Source: Ligustrum vulgare (lineage: Eukaryota > Streptophyta > Magnoliopsida > Lamiales > Oleaceae). From it: 64,000 nt of DNA. Below are positions 34,774 through 47,926 of the stretch, one piece after another. Within the stretch, counting starts at the first letter, position 1. Each line of letters opens with the position of its first letter. The stretch spans positions 44,505,466 to 44,569,465 of the forward strand of contig OY743183.1 in NCBI GenBank assembly GCA_963555705.1, given 5' to 3'. The notes under the pieces are model-generated. The model was not told the origin of the DNA and searched no databases. It saw nothing but the letters and a program-made list of their open reading frames with translations. Position numbers and translations under genes: made by a program.

Positions 34774-37089
34774 GACTCAAAACTGTAAATGACGAAAAAC
34801 GAAGAATTAATATACATACAATGATACATCAATTAATTTAGCACAGACTTGAATTAAATTAATTATGCTCCACTGTTTAAAATAAATTTATGACCCTCTT
34901 ACATAAATTAATAGAATCCTTACTTTGACTCCCAGTGGACTAGGATCCCATTTGTCATATCAAGACCTTGAGGGTACTCAAAAAGCCTTAATAAAACATT
35001 TGGGTAGATACTCTTATCAATTGTATCTCTATACAACTCCTAGATCATTAAGTTGACAATTGTTTGTCTTCACACATCTTATGTGTTAACTTAATATGCC
35101 TCTAAAATTTATCTCCTTGAGTGTACTCAACAAAAGATAGATTTTAGTTAAGTTAAACCTATCATTCAGAAATATCTAATATTTCATAGTGTTAAACATA
35201 TTCCTAATAAACCCGCCTTGAGTGTACTCAACAAGCTAAGGTCGATACGAAACTCTCGTTTTTCACTATAATTACGGAAGGCAAATAGAATTGACTTAAT
35301 ATTAAATTGAGGGATTAAATCATGCAAATGTCTCATCAAATTATGTATATACAATTTATCATACATCTAGCATACTAATAAACATACACATAATAAATAT
35401 AGTGTGGACGATTATGGACTTTATTCTATCTAGTCTTCCAGAGCCAAAATGAAGACTAGTCGGTCAAATACTAGGGGGACATAGCATTGATCATACAATG
35501 CTCCATCTCCATGGTATCCTCCATCTTGCATCTTCAAATCAATCCAGCTGCAACATGTATCTTATACTAGTTAGCCCCCAGGCATAATTGAATTAAGCAC
35601 GTAGGCTCAAATAATAAAATAACAACGGGCTCGCAGGCCCATAATAATTGCAACAGGCTCGCAGTCCCAATTATTACAATAAATAAAATTAACCATTCAA
35701 CACATCCACATGATCGAGTCCATAATCATCCACTAATGTAACATTCATCAAATAATATCAAATATTATTTATATAGATATATTTCAAGTTTCTAGCAAAT
35801 GAACGTCGTCTAAACATTTTAGACAAAAGGGATCGGAACAATTAAATAAATAATTAATCAAATTAATCAACTTATTTATTTACAACTTATTTATTTAGGG
35901 GCAAATAGAATTACTACTTTGATTTAGGATAAACCTCCTAAATAAAATAAAATTCAATTCAATAATTAATTAATCAAATTAATCAACTATCAAAATTTAA
36001 CAAAAATCAAAATTTAATTAAATACATATTGGAGTCCAACTCCAATGTCAAGGTTTTCATTGCAACTGAAATTTTATTTGATAATTAATTAATCAAATTA
36101 ATCAATTATCAAATAAATTTAATCAAAATCAAATTTTAATTAAACATTAAATTAGAGTCCAACTCTAATTATAATATCAGGGTAAATTGAATTAATATTT
36201 AGATTTAGGATAACACTCCTAAATAAAATAAAATACAATTTAGGTCAAAGTAATTAAGTTGGTTAAAATCATATTTTAACGAAAATATAAAATCATGAAT
36301 TTAAATAATAAATTTTAATTGGGTCAAGATTTAAAACCTGATCAAAATTGAAATTTTGGTCAAACCAATTAAAATCAATTTAGAAAACTATTTTAAATAA
36401 ACATTGAAATCAATATTAAATAATTTTGCAATCTGGCCCATTTAAAATTACAAACAGAGCCCTATTCTTATAATCAAATTACAAAAGGCCCAATAGTTAA
36501 AATTATATTTAGATCCCTGATACATATTGCAGGTGGGGGCCTACAATTTCTGAAATTGCAAGTGAGACCCCCGTCTCCAACTCACCTCAACCAAAATCAG
36601 AAAACCCTAAACCCCAACGCCGCCTCTACTGAGGTCGGCGACGTGCATTGCTGCTATCCCATAGCGACGATGTTTTGGCCTTCTCCGAGTGAAAGGCACT
36701 GCTGTGTAGTAGCAGCGTCTTGCGCTGCCTCTATCAAGTGGCGCTCACTGCTGCAAATCAGCAACGGCGATGGCACCGCTGCAACACACAGTGGTGCAAG
36801 GCGCCGCTACGCAGCGTGTGACTGTCGCGTGCTTCGTCAGCCACAGCAGCGCGACACTCGCACGCTGCTTCTCCCTTCCGTGCGGTGGCTGGAGTCTGCC
36901 ACCGCCAGTAGCCGCCGTCCATGGTGGTTCCGATCAGATTTATAAAAAAAATAAATTTAATTTTCTTATTCAAAAGAGATTTTGAATGTTTGAAAATCAA
37001 TTATAAATTTTCTAGGAACAAGAAACATGAACAATTAACAATTAATTGCAACAAGATTTATAGAACAATTTCTAACAAACACAAAGTTG
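34774..37089 (-). other. Long 5' leader of the copia element
   Basis: About 2.3 kb lie between gag and the PBS, long for a copia element, and most is AT-rich without coding signs. A GC-rich island at about 36580-36920 contains open frames on both strands (such as 36556-36945) with no recognisable protein features. The younger copia element at 43042 also has a GC-rich island just inside its PBS (48900-49080). Confidence 0.6.
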
Positions 37090-37101
37090 GCTCTGATACC
37101 A
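37090..37101 (-). other. Copia primer-binding site
   Basis: GCTCTGATACCA on the plus strand is an exact complement of the tRNA-Met PBS TGGTATCAGAGC, 1 bp from the LTR at 37103. Confidence 0.93.
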
Positions 37102-37102
37102 C

Positions 37103-38666
37103 TGTTGGGAATTTACTTAATCATGCACAGCGGAATATAATATATTTTCATTTCCCAAACGAGGATCTGCTTTGTGTTTAGACAGAAATCGTGATATAGA
37201 ACATTACCTCTTGTTGTTCTTGTAGACTACTTTGAGAATCTTGATTCTTTCTCTAATGTACTTGCACACCACAACTGTCCAATTGTCCAGGCTCCAAAGA
37301 TGATCCACACGAGAGAACAAGAATGAGAGGCTAAGGTTTCTATCTTCTTGTGCTAGCAAGAGAATAATGACTTAGAGTTAAATTTTCCAAACCCTAGTTA
37401 TTTATTAATATAGCTAGAGTAGGCTTGGCCCATAACTTAAACATGACCCGGTCCATGTGACTTAATTAATCCAATTAATTAAACATGGGACATTAGTTAA
37501 TCAATCCAATTAATTAACTTGAGACTATTCATAAACAATATAATTAATTAATTCTACAAATTTTGAACATTTGTTAATTAATTAATTTCAATCACATTCT
37601 TCTAGTTCTCCTTTTGTGTGTGACCGTTTAGATTCCCAACCACGATGTCGAACTACGTTAATTATTATTTTGATCTAATCAAAATAAGATTAATTAAAAC
37701 TCTTTTAAATTAATCATTAATTCTACTAGATTAATTAATTCACATTAGTTGTCCCATATTGACATCTAGCAGTGTGTCAGGGTAATACATGTGATAGGAA
37801 ATGTCACGTGGTGTGACAAAACCAAACTAGTTCGTTTATCATGAAACTTTATTCCCTTTGTCAATACGATCCGATCAATTACGAGATATGAAAATGTGTC
37901 AATCTCATTTATTGATAATATCTTTTATTTCGCTCTTAAGTTAATAAACGTCAAAACTACTTTCGACTTTATTAATTCACCTTGGCCAAGGATTTCGATA
38001 TCGACTTAACCAAATAAAACGCAGATCATAATCTCTTACTATCTAAGAGTGACGAATCCTATATTGATCATTCACAACCTTCATGTGATTCTTGACATAC
38101 CCGAACGGCATCGTAATAGCGACTCCTTTCTGAGCAACATCCGATATCACCAAAGTATGACTGCTCTCATATAAGGTACTATGATGACCTCAAGTTAAAG
38201 GATCAATTCCACTAACGAACGTTAGAGATTATCCACTAACACTCAGATAGTTATCCATTTGGAATCTCCGTTGCGGTTCTCCAATGTTTTGTTCTCTTAA
38301 CAAAACATCCACATGTTCATTTAGATGTCTCCACATCTTAGCTTGTGAGATCAGCTACTCACTTCTAAAGTGGGTGATGACACACTTGTTGGTCTATCCG
38401 TAATAAAGATATTTGTATCTCGATATTACTTTATGGCCAAGGATATTTAAGATTCAATTGTAACTTATATCTCATGATCACAACTCCTTGTGATCAATAA
38501 GTTATCAAGATTTGAATCTACGGACTATGTTGATTTAATTTACAAGAATAATATTATTACTATAAATCAATTAAATACTAGATCTGACATATAATGAAAA
38601 TGCATTAAATTTATTAAGAAGTGTTTGGTTAACCAACGTCAAACAATTGGACCTAGGGCACAACAC
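37103..38666 (-). repeat. Copia 5' LTR (1564 bp)
   Basis: Right copy of the direct repeat with 29242-30801, collinear with scattered substitutions throughout. Confidence 0.88.
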
Positions 38667-38667
38667 T

Positions 38668-38668
<1 letters not shown>

Positions 38669-38733
<65 letters not shown>
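38669..38733. repeat. (AT)n microsatellite at the copia LTR boundary
   Basis: About 64 bp of pure AT repeat begin within 5 bp of the LTR end and obscure the target duplication. Confidence 0.96.
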
Positions 38734-38736
<3 letters not shown>

Positions 38737-40980
38737 TATTAAATAGGTTTATGTTGGAATATTTCTCTTACTCATCCAATAACTTGATATCTATATGCAT
38801 AATGCAATTTATCATTACTAATATCCTCTTCCCCCATTACTACTATCTGTTAAGAAAGTTGCATGGATAATCAATTTGAGTTTCTATAGAAAACATCAGA
38901 AGCTCTTAATCCAGAAGAATTTTTCTTTCTCACAAGCTTATCCTCCTTCAATTGGTTTTTTTTAACCCCAGACCACTTCTTCAAAATTTTCTGGGGTGCA
39001 GGAGCATGGCACAGAAACAATAATCCCTTTTAGCTGTGCTTTATAGAGGTATCTCGCTGACATGCCCAGAGATGAAGCCGCCAAATATAGCGAGGAGAAC
39101 AAAGTACAAAGGTGGATTCAGAGCATGTTATTGAGGAAGAGCATAATTAAAAATAAATCAACTAACATTTATTTTGCTACAGTACCCTTACAAAAATCAT
39201 AATGACTTGGATTCTCCATTAACCTCATATACTTCTTCACGGCATGACCAGATGAGGTATCTTACATGCATAAATGTTTTGTCTTGCCAATGTTGTTGTT
39301 TGCTTGTACACACTTCCTGTAAATTTACTAAAAATAATGTAACTATAATACTACTTTTAGTTATCTAATTTGGGACACTTGACCAAAAGTAGAAGGCTTT
39401 TCTTATCCTTGCCTTTTGCACTTGTGCTATATCCTTTCCTTTAGATTGATATGTTTGTCAAGTATCATTGTCTTGAGCATATCATAACCAACGTGGTTTC
39501 TGGTGTTGCAAGATGCACTCCTTTTTCTTTATGTTAAATCAACTAATTAACGGGTTTTTGCAAAATATTTGATGCATAATGTCGTTTGATTTGTAGTTGA
39601 TTGAATATTTACTATACTATATGATGATTTTTTATACAGTCTATTTGAACTTCATTAGTTCTTTTTGGGCTTGACTTTTGTTTAAAATATAGTGAGCTTG
39701 TTGATGAGTCATTGTTGGTTGGTTACTTGCTTCTATAGACACTTGGCTTGTAAATGTGCCCTCAAATAATTTACGTGTAACATAGGGAATTATCGGGTAT
39801 AGTGTAGAAATCTTTCTTGTAATACATGATTCTCAAATGGAACCCTTTGACACTAAGCCTTTGTTTGGTAACGGAATCTTCTCCGTTTATAAACATGTTT
39901 ATAAACAACACAATTTTCCAAATCACTTTTTAACCACACACATTTTATCTCTCCAATTTTCAACCATTACTTTTTACCTCGAAATCATAAATAAACAAGT
40001 TCATAAACGGAACAGTGTTACCAAACGGACTATAAGATGTGGCCTCAAGTTAGTAGCTAATCATGAGTCTTACTTCTGATAATAAATTTTAATTCTCCAC
40101 CATTCGAAGGAAAAAATGTAAAAAGTTAAAGTATACAAAAAATTACAACCTGTTACGCAGTTGAGACCTTATTTATAAACAGAATGTACTTTTTTTTGAT
40201 GTAAAATATGTGGTTGAAAAGTTGTTTGAAGAATGTGTGGTTAAAAATTGGTTTGAATAATTGTGATATTTTATAAATTGATTCAACAACTTTAATAACA
40301 ATACGTTTTAAGCTTTGATTCATATTGCTGCATCTAGAAAGGTGCTTCCAATTTTTGGAATTCGGCTTCCTTTTTGTAGCGAATTTGTACATAATCAATT
40401 TTTTTTTCCAATGCCTTCATTCGTTTGTATTAAGGTGATGATTGGTTAAATTGATTCCAGTTTGTAACTTTTTTTTCAGTCAGATTTTAAAACAGTTTTT
40501 GTTCCGACCTGCAACTATGTTTAGTTGATGTTCAACTTTATTTTGGTTTTCTATAAATCTATTCACATTATTACATTTTTTGTCATCATTACTTGTCTAA
40601 AATTCCATTGCATTCTATTGCAGCTCGATTATCTGAGACTGAAACGGCTATTATGGTACATAGATATCTTATTGTTTTAGTCAAAGTTGCTGTTGTATTT
40701 CATGAGAGTTCTCTTTTTGGAATTTATTTTCTTTTCACTCCATTATTGGAAATTTTGAGATGCATAAACTCCCTTGCATCGTACATATGATGTGACACTT
40801 TACTGTCTTTGTCCACTACTACTTTGGATGTCTACTCTCTATTTGCTCTTTTCTTCATACTTCTATTTGTATGAATTCTCTTTCTATGTGCTTGCTTTCA
40901 ATTAGAGTGCATTGCAATGGCCAATTCTGTATACTTTGTATTTTATCCCTTTTATAGTTTTTTTTTCCTTTTATCATCTA
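38734..40980 (+). other. Mostly unassigned DNA with possible exon-like scraps
   Basis: I do not recognise a gene. Three short pieces look exon-like. A stretch after TTTATAG near 39048 reads RYLADMPRDEAAKYSEENK and stays open for about 50 codons. 39183-39256 is flanked by a TTGCTACAG acceptor and a GAG/GTATCT donor (reads YPYKNHNDLDSPLTSYTSSR). 40621-40654 lies between TATTGCAG and GTACAT. The phases of the last two do not join without a stop, so a single transcript is not supported. These could be remains of a captured or dead host gene, or chance. Confidence 0.25.
39856..40032. mobile_element. Small MITE-like inverted-repeat element
   Basis: The left end GCCTTTGTTTGGTAACGG and right end GTTACCAAACGGACT are inverted. 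Inside, CGTTTATAAACATG pairs with AAGTTCATAAACGG, so about 35 bp at each end can fold together. The GTTTGGTAAC core is common in plant MITEs, perhaps hAT or PIF type. The target duplication was not resolved. Confidence 0.55.
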
Positions 40981-40984
40981 CATG

Positions 40985-42345
40985 TCCTACAGAATAACTC
41001 ATTCGCGTTGGTAGCTATGGAAAATGCGCGTCGATTATACAAGCGATGTATTTCCCTTAACTTTACGCGTCGGTTATAAATCGACCAGTTGTAGTACTAA
41101 AATCGACGCCTAAAGTTCCACTTTAGGCGTCGATTCCAGTACATTTTTTTAACACCAAATTTCCTACAAGCTACTGCACTTGGGCATGACATGCATTGCA
41201 GGCATGCCCAGGTCACTGCAGGTCATGATCTGCAGTCACTTGGACGTGGTCTACATTGACCTGATCATTCTTCACATGCACATCACCAAATATATCATCG
41301 ACATAAATGTAATAAAAATAAATAAGACAAGAATTGTATTTACAATATTGTTAATTATTATACCAATATGTACACGAAAGTTTGAATGAAAAAAATTTAC
41401 CAATAAATTTTGAATCTCGACGATTTCCTCCTTTTAGTAGTATTATTTAAATGCTTACAAATAATTAAAATGAATTATTTGTTATTTTTTAATAAAATAT
41501 AAATTCATAATTAAAAATTCTAATTCTTCAATAACTTATAACCTTTCTAAAGAAGCGAGTTGAAAATGTTCTGTGACTATATCATACATGTTTCTCATAA
41601 CATAATAGCCACATTCAGAACCTCCAGATTGCCGAGAAGACTAAAATTTTCACATTGAAAACTAATATTAGTAATCTAACTAAACAGAATATGGAAATAA
41701 TTCAGAAATTTGTAATAAATTTTAAATTTGAGTTTTCATACTTTTACATCTATCCACAATGTATTGCCTTGTGTCATCCTCTTGTCTCCACATGCCCAAT
41801 ACATTTTCAAAGCCCTAAGGTTTCAATAATTTATATGAACGAGTTACAAAATAATAATAAAACTCAAATTTCATTCAGAATTTTTGGCAGAGTCTCCTCT
41901 ATAAATTGAACTTATCCAACCTGTAGAGAGACCCTGCTATTGAAAACTATCACAATTTCTCAACAATCACAACGCAAATGCATCAATTTTACCACAACTC
42001 TCCACAATTATTCAATGAAAATTATCCTAAATTATCCACCATGCACTTATAAACAAAAAGGAATGATCAAGGAAATAATTACTTACACTTTCAATAACGG
42101 CTTGATATCTATGTTATGCTTACATGCAGCAGCTGAATTTAAGAAGTATACCGTATTGGTTTGAGAAGAAATTACTAGCAACATCCAGTGATTCCTACAT
42201 ATTATGAAAGTGTAAATACAACGTTAAACATCAAATGATTCAAATTACGTAAAAAAAAATCGAGAAAGAGTATCAGTGGTCTTACTCCTGAAAGTACGGT
42301 GTTAGAATGAATTGCTTATTTTGCATTGTCTATTATAAAGCTCCT
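40985..42345 (-). mobile_element. Truncated CACTA fragment with Ulp1 exons
   Basis: Homologous along its length to the left end of the CACTA element at 11191-12690. It has decayed GCGTCG and CGACGCCTAAAG subterminal motifs at 41010-41145, one to two minisatellite units at 41175-41265, the Ulp1 Cys exon at about 41540-41640 (SECGYYVMRNM intact) and the His exon at 42105-42195. In the His exon HWMLLVIS is kept, but the catalytic Asp of FIDS is Asn (FLNS). It breaks off near 42345; the tnp2 half and the other terminus are missing. Confidence 0.8.
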
Positions 42346-43041
42346 TTCAATATTAATTTCTTTTAAATTTATATTAGAAGTGTTATGATAATAAAAAATG
42401 TTTGATTGCAAGAAGAGTGTAGCTACCGAGAAATTTTAAGTTTAAAAGTTAGTTTTACCGAAATTATCGTTACGACTCTCCACTCTTAACTGTCACTATT
42501 TTGAAAATAAGTACTCTCATCTAGTCATTTTAGTTATTTTAAGATTTTAAGAAAGAATTTTAAATTCATTTAAATCTTTAAGTCCAATTTACAATTTTAA
42601 AAATCTTTAACTCTACATTTTCTTAACCCCCAAAGCTCTCCATTCATTACTTATGTTACATATTCTTCAACTTCTCATTTATCCCCTACAATCAATTTCA
42701 TACTCAATATTCTAGCAATCAATTTTGGAGTTACAATTCTCTTCTAATTCCACACCAGCCTATAAATATTTCCTCTTCCCTACTTCCATACTTCAAGCTT
42801 CAAACATTTCAGACACTATTGAAGCCACACCACCACCGTCCACCAAGACACTGATTCACGACCAATTTAAAAATCCACACAATGAGCATCACCATGGCCA
42901 CCCTTACCTATTTCCAAACCACCCTAAATGCCGAAGACTCCTACATGAAACACCAAAGCTAAACCATCCAGTTTCAAAACACAAACACTGATGTCCAACA
43001 ACCATTTTTTATCAAGCTCCACCCAAAATTGTAGAATCCCA

Positions 43042-43493
43042 TGTTAAATTAAATTTGATATAGATGAATGTTCATCTAAAATCCACGAACATCATGCTGT
43101 AATTATCAAGATCCAAACTGAAGCGGAAGCGTACCTGAATTCATTGTTGTGTTTGATCGAACGGGGTTATGGTCTTCCAACTGATTCGTGGTTTTCTCCT
43201 TATGTTTCTTCTCTGTTGACGGGGATGCAGAGAATTATGAAAAGCCACGCTCAATTAGGGACCATGACCTGTATAAATAGTTGTAGGGCAACTATCATGT
43301 TTCAATGTTATTAAATTGGCCCCTCATCAATTTAAAACATTGAATCCGTCTCTACACTTTAATCTCACGACACTTAATACCCATTAGTCCCGAATAATCT
43401 TTAGTGGATCACTTTATTGACTAAATCCTTAAGATAGCATCACACATTTTATTTTATACATGTTTGGCCCCACATTATTGAATTTATCCAACA
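43042..43493 (-). repeat. Copia 3' LTR (452 bp)
   Basis: Differs from the other LTR at three sites: CATGCTGTAA against CATGCTATAA, TTAATACCC against TTAATATCC, and TAGCATCAC against TAGCACCAC. Confidence 0.95.
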
Positions 43494-43504
43494 ATCTCCC
43501 ACTG
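43494..43504 (-). other. Copia polypurine tract
   Basis: The minus strand reads CAGTGGGAGAT immediately before TGTTGGATAAATTC, the LTR start. Confidence 0.85.
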
Positions 43505-43907
43505 GGCCATACATGTATCCTTACAAATGTGTACAACCTTATGAGCTCAAAAATGTGCTATCATTATTAAGGGTATTTCCAAACAATCTCGTCCATCAAT
43601 CATATCAATATAGGATCAAAGCGACTTTCGTTACATTAATCGTAACTAAATCCATCAATGGTCACGTATACCAATACAACCAAATGACATAGATCAATCA
43701 TGAGAGTGTAGTATGAAAATTACATGTTATGTGATCCAAACATGCCTATTTTCAATTGGTCCGACTTTATTGCTTAGGTGAGATCAATATCAAACATAAT
43801 GTAACAGAGTAGAATGAACTGAATACTTTATTTCTGTACAGAAAATTATCCAAATACACAAATGTGTCCAAAACCAAAACATAAAGCAACAAAAATACAA
43901 ACTCCCA

Positions 43908-45710
43908 CTAAATCATGATATCCTCAAGAAATATTACACCCATACGAGCAGTGTGCTCGTGAAAGACCTTGGGTGCTAATCCCTTAGTAAGCGGATCCGC
44001 AATCATGGAGTTTGTCCCAATATGCTCTATGGAAATCTGTCTACTCTGTACCCTTTCCTTCACAACCAGGAACTTAATGTCAATGTGCTTTGACTTAGTT
44101 GAACTCCTGTTGTTATTGGAATATAGCACTGCAGAGTTATTGTCACAATATAACTTTAATGGTCTTTCAATTCCATTCAGAATGCACAGCCCGGTGACAA
44201 AATTTCGCAGCCATATCCCATGATTAGATGCCTCATAACAAGCTAAAAATTCTGGTGTCATAGTGGAAGAAGCTACGAGTGTCTGCTTAGCACTCCTCCA
44301 GGAAATGGCTCCTCCAGCTAGCAGGTATATGTAGCCTGATGTGGATCTTCTACTATCTTGGCATCCCGCAAAATCAGAATCGGAGTATCCTACGATCTCT
44401 AACTTATCCGATCTGCTGTATGTAAGCATGCAATCTCTTGTTCTCTTCAAGTACCTCATAACCCTCTTTCCTGCTTTCCAATGATCCATCCCAGGGTTAC
44501 TTAAATATCTGTCTAGCATTCCAACAATGAATGCTATGTCCGGACGTGTACAAACTTGAGCATACATCAGACTCCCAACAGCTGATGCATAGGGAATCTT
44601 TTGCATTTCCTTAACTTCAAGATTATTTTTCGGGCACTGATTGAGACTAAATTTGTCTCCCTTAGCAACAGGGGTGTCCCCTGGTTTACTATCCTGCATG
44701 CCAAACCTTACAAGAACTTTATCGATATAGCTCTTTTGTGATAATCCAAGAATACCCCGAGAGCGGTCCCGGTGTATCTGAATTCCTAATACGAAAGAGG
44801 CGTCCCCAAGATCTCTCATCTCAAAATTCTTTGACAAAAAGCTCTTGGTTTCGTGCAACATGCCTATATCATTAGTGGCAAGCAGTATGTCATCGACATA
44901 CAAAACCAGGAAAATATGCTTACTCCCACTGAACTTGTGATACACACAATCATCAACAACATTTATCTCAAAACCAAACGAGATGATCACTTGATGAAAT
45001 TTGTAGTACCACTGACGGGAAGCTTGCTTGAGTCCATAGATGGATTTCTTTAATTTGCAAACCATATTCTTCGAGTCTCCTGACACGAAGTTTTCTGGTT
45101 GCACCATATAAATCGTCTCATCAATGTCTCCATTGAGAAACGCCGTCTTTACATCCATCTGATGTAACTCAAGGTCAAAATGTGCAACAAGTGCCATGAC
45201 TGTCCTGAAAGAGTCTTTCGTTGAAATCGGAGAGAAAGTCTCTTTGAAGTCAATACCTTCCTTTTGTGTAAAGCCTTTAGCTACAAGACGAGCCTTATAT
45301 CTTTCCACATTACCTTTCGAATCCCTTTTGTTTTTAAAAATCCATTTACAACCAATGGGTTTCGCACCTTCGGGTAATGGGACAAGATCCCAAACTTTAT
45401 TGTCTTGCATAGACTTATACTCCTCATTCATGGCATCAATCCACTTTTGAGAATCAGAACCCTTCATGGCCTGATGAAAATTGATTGGATCATTTTCCAT
45501 CATTCCATTATTTTCCTCATGTTCTTGGAGAAATACTATATAGTCATCCGAAATAGCATTTTTTATTTCTCGAGTGGATCGCCTTAATGGTATTGTTTGT
45601 TGAGGTTGTTGAGTTTGTATTTCTGGATTTTGGATGGGAGTTTCTTCAACATTATCATGCTGAGTTTCCGGATGTACTTCTTGATCAATGACAGGTATAG
45701 AAACCTGCAC
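43908..45710 (-). pseudogene. Copia pol C-terminal half: reverse transcriptase and RNase H
   Basis: 600 open codons. RT runs from about residue 90 (WIDAMNEEYKSMQDNKVWDL, KWIFKNKRDSKGNVERYKAR) through the first catalytic block MDVKTAFLNGDI and KKSIYGLKQASRQWY to the active-site box LYVDDILLATND. RNase H follows (GYSDSDFAGCQDSRRSTSGY, EFLACYEASNHGIWLRNF, LYCDNNSAV, KHIDIKF, and the terminal DPLTKGLAPKVFHEH). One odd residue: the RNase H Glu block reads MTPEFLACYEA where MSTEAEY-like text is usual. It joins the upstream integrase frame through a 1-base deletion in a run of eight G (minus strand) near 45791-45798. Confidence 0.93.
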
Positions 45711-47419
45711 ATTGTCAAAAGTAACAGTAGGAATCGAAATCGATCCTTCCTCAGCTTCTTCCTCAAAGATAATGTCTCTAACCTTATTTCTCCCCCCCCA
45801 AACTCAACATCCTCAAAAAATGTTGCAGTTCCCGTTTCAAAAATTGACTTAAGCTTGGGATTGTAAAATTTGTAGCCCCTTGATAGCTCAGAATAACCAA
45901 TAAAGTAGCTGCTAACTGTTTTGGAGTCCAATTTATCCTCATGCGGCCTATTAGGCCTTGCCTCAGCTGGACATCCCCAAATGTGGAAATGCTTTAGACT
46001 AGGCTTTCTGCCTGTCCAAAGCTCATAAGGTGTTTTAGCAGCAGCTTTAGTTGGTACTCTATTCAGAATATAAGCTGCAGTCTTTAATGCTTCTCCCCAG
46101 AGTGTTTTTGGTAAAGTAGAATGACTAATCATACTCCTTACCATATCCTTAAGAGTCATGTTTCGTCTTTCAGCTACACCATTCATGCTAGGAGAACCTG
46201 GCATGGTGTACTGTGGGACGATTCCACATTCCTCTAGGAATCTAGCAAATGGTCCTGGACGTTGTTCACCTGAACCGTCATATCTGCCGTAGTACTCACC
46301 ACCACGATCAGATCTAACGCTTTTAATTTTCTTGTTGAGTTGATTCTCAACTTCAGCTTTGAAAGCTTTGAACATGTCCAGTGACTCAGACTTTTCATGA
46401 ATAAGATATAGATGCCCATAACGTGAGTAATCGTCTATGAATGATATAAAGTATTGTTGACCATTCCAGGAAGCCGTAGGGAATGGTCCACAAATATCCG
46501 TGTGTATCAATTCTACGACGTCCGAAGTTCTATTAGCACCTAACCCTTTTGTTTTGGTCTGTTTTCCCTTGATACAATCAATACAAACATCAAAGTCCGT
46601 AAAGTCGAGGGAATCCAAAATACCATCTGACACAAGTCGTTCAACTCTAGTTTTTGAGATGTGACCTAAGCGCTTGTGCCATAGTTTTGCCGAATTTTCT
46701 TTATTTAATTTTCGCTTAGTACCACATGATTCCACATACAAGGTTTCATTATATGATGCAATAGTATCAAGCAAATATAGGTTATCGTATGAACATAATG
46801 AACCAGTACCAACAATATTTGAATTTAAAGAAAGACTAAACTGACAATTTCCAAAAGAACAATAATATCCTGATTTGTCCAATAAGGAAATAGAAACCAA
46901 ATTCAGTCTAAATGACGGTACAACAAAAGTGTCTTTCAAATCCAAATAAAAACCAGTTCCCAATAATAACCTAAAAGTTCCTATTGCTTCAACTTCCACC
47001 GATTTTCCATCACACACAAAGATGAATCTTTCAGCATCATTTGGCTTTCGGCAGAACAGGAAACCCTGCATAGAAACACTTATGTAAGTAGTAGCACCAG
47101 AATCTAACCACCAAGTGTTTCTAGGTACTGAAGCTAAATTAACCTCAGAACAGACCAAATTAAGAAATGTACCTTTCTTTGCACGCCAAGCGTTATATTT
47201 GGTACAATCCTTTTTTAAATGTCCAGGTTTCAGGCAAAAGAAACAACCCTCTTTGTCCTTATGTGGCTTCTTTTGATCTGGACCCTTAGCAGCTTCATAT
47301 TCTGTTTTTCTTTTCTTGCCCTTATCCTTAGAGGTACTTGCCAAGTTAGCAATTTCAGTTCTATCCTGCTTCAACATTTCTTCCTCTTGCACACAATATG
47401 AAATGAGCTCATTTAGAGT
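45584..47419 (-). pseudogene. Copia pol N-terminal half: zinc knuckle, protease, integrase
   Basis: It follows gag in the same frame after a single TGA. Counting from a GTG at 47392: CCHC knuckle at residues 50-63 ([14 protein letters not shown]), protease active site DSGA at 97-100 ([14 protein letters not shown]), the GAG-preintegrase zinc motif ([10 protein letters not shown]...CIDCIKGKQ) near 235-280, then the integrase core with [17 protein letters not shown] and [13 protein letters not shown] supplying D-D-E. It ends with the [20 protein letters not shown] domain. The frame is lost at the G8 run near 45795, so the last roughly 65 codons to 45584 are out of frame. Confidence 0.92.
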
Positions 47420-47926
47420 TCATTTCTCCCTTTGACAGTTGTAACTGACCTTAAACTGACTGAAATGTGCAGGAAGCGATATCAATACTAAATGCACGAG
47501 CAAGTCATCAGACAAGTCGAGCTTTAGTGCCTTAAGTTTTGAAGCAGTATGAGATATCTTCATGATGTACTCCCTTATGTTCCCCTTGCCTCTATACTTC
47601 ATTGAAATCAAGCTTTGCAGAAGCGTGCTTGTTTCAGCCTTATCGTTTTTAGCAAAACGCTTTTCAAGTTCGGCAAGGAATTGCTTGGCATTAGTTACCT
47701 CTTCAGATATTGCGCCCCTAAAGGCTTCCGGAATGCCGCTCTTAATGATCATTAGACTTATGTGATTTGAGCGTTCCCACTTCTCAAAGTTCCTCCTGTC
47801 ATCAGGTGAACTTGCATCCGTAAGAGAAGCCGGTTGCTCAACCCTGAGAGCAAGGTCAAGATCCATGCAGCCGAGAACAATTAGTGCGTTCTCTTTCCAA
47901 TCCTTGAAGTTTGACCCATCAAGCAT
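47420..47926 (-). pseudogene. Copia Gag (UBN2/Retrotran_gag_2 type), stopped early
   Basis: 168 codons: MLDGSNFKDWKENALIVLG..., the WERSNHISLMIIKSGIPEAFRG segment and the conserved helix FAKNDKAETSTLLQSLISMK. The frame ends with NCQREK followed by TGA at 47420-47422, and reading continues in frame as TLNELISYC. Trp is usual at the stop position in related Gags, so TGG to TGA is the likely change. The ATG at 47926 may not be the true start; the frame upstream toward 47990 was not resolved. Confidence 0.88.

Larger units (their letters stand above)
29242..38666 (-). mobile_element. Ty1/copia LTR retrotransposon, old copy (9.4 kb)
   Basis: LTRs at 29242-30801 and 37103-38666 start TGTTAGGAATTTG or TGTTGGGAATTTA and end GGGCACAACA. 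Roughly 10% of positions differ over the first 120 bp, so the insertion is not recent. The PBS is at 37090-37101 and the polypurine tract at 30802-30820. Integrase precedes RT, the copia order. Coding frames are broken in many places. TSDs are unclear: TACAT precedes the left LTR, while CTTACATATAT follows the right one. Confidence 0.92.

Noticed and set aside
36556..36945. 129-codon plus-strand frame in the old copia leader
   Set aside because: Antisense to the element, in a GC-rich island where both strands are open, with no recognisable domain.
39183..40654. A spliced host gene joining exon-like pieces at 39183-39256 and 40621-40654
   Set aside because: Joining them in the only open phase of the first produces a stop in the second; no family was recognised.
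42725..42991. 88-codon plus-strand frame with CACC-rich sequence
   Set aside because: Part of the diverged gypsy LTR, matching the C-rich zone of LTRs A and B.
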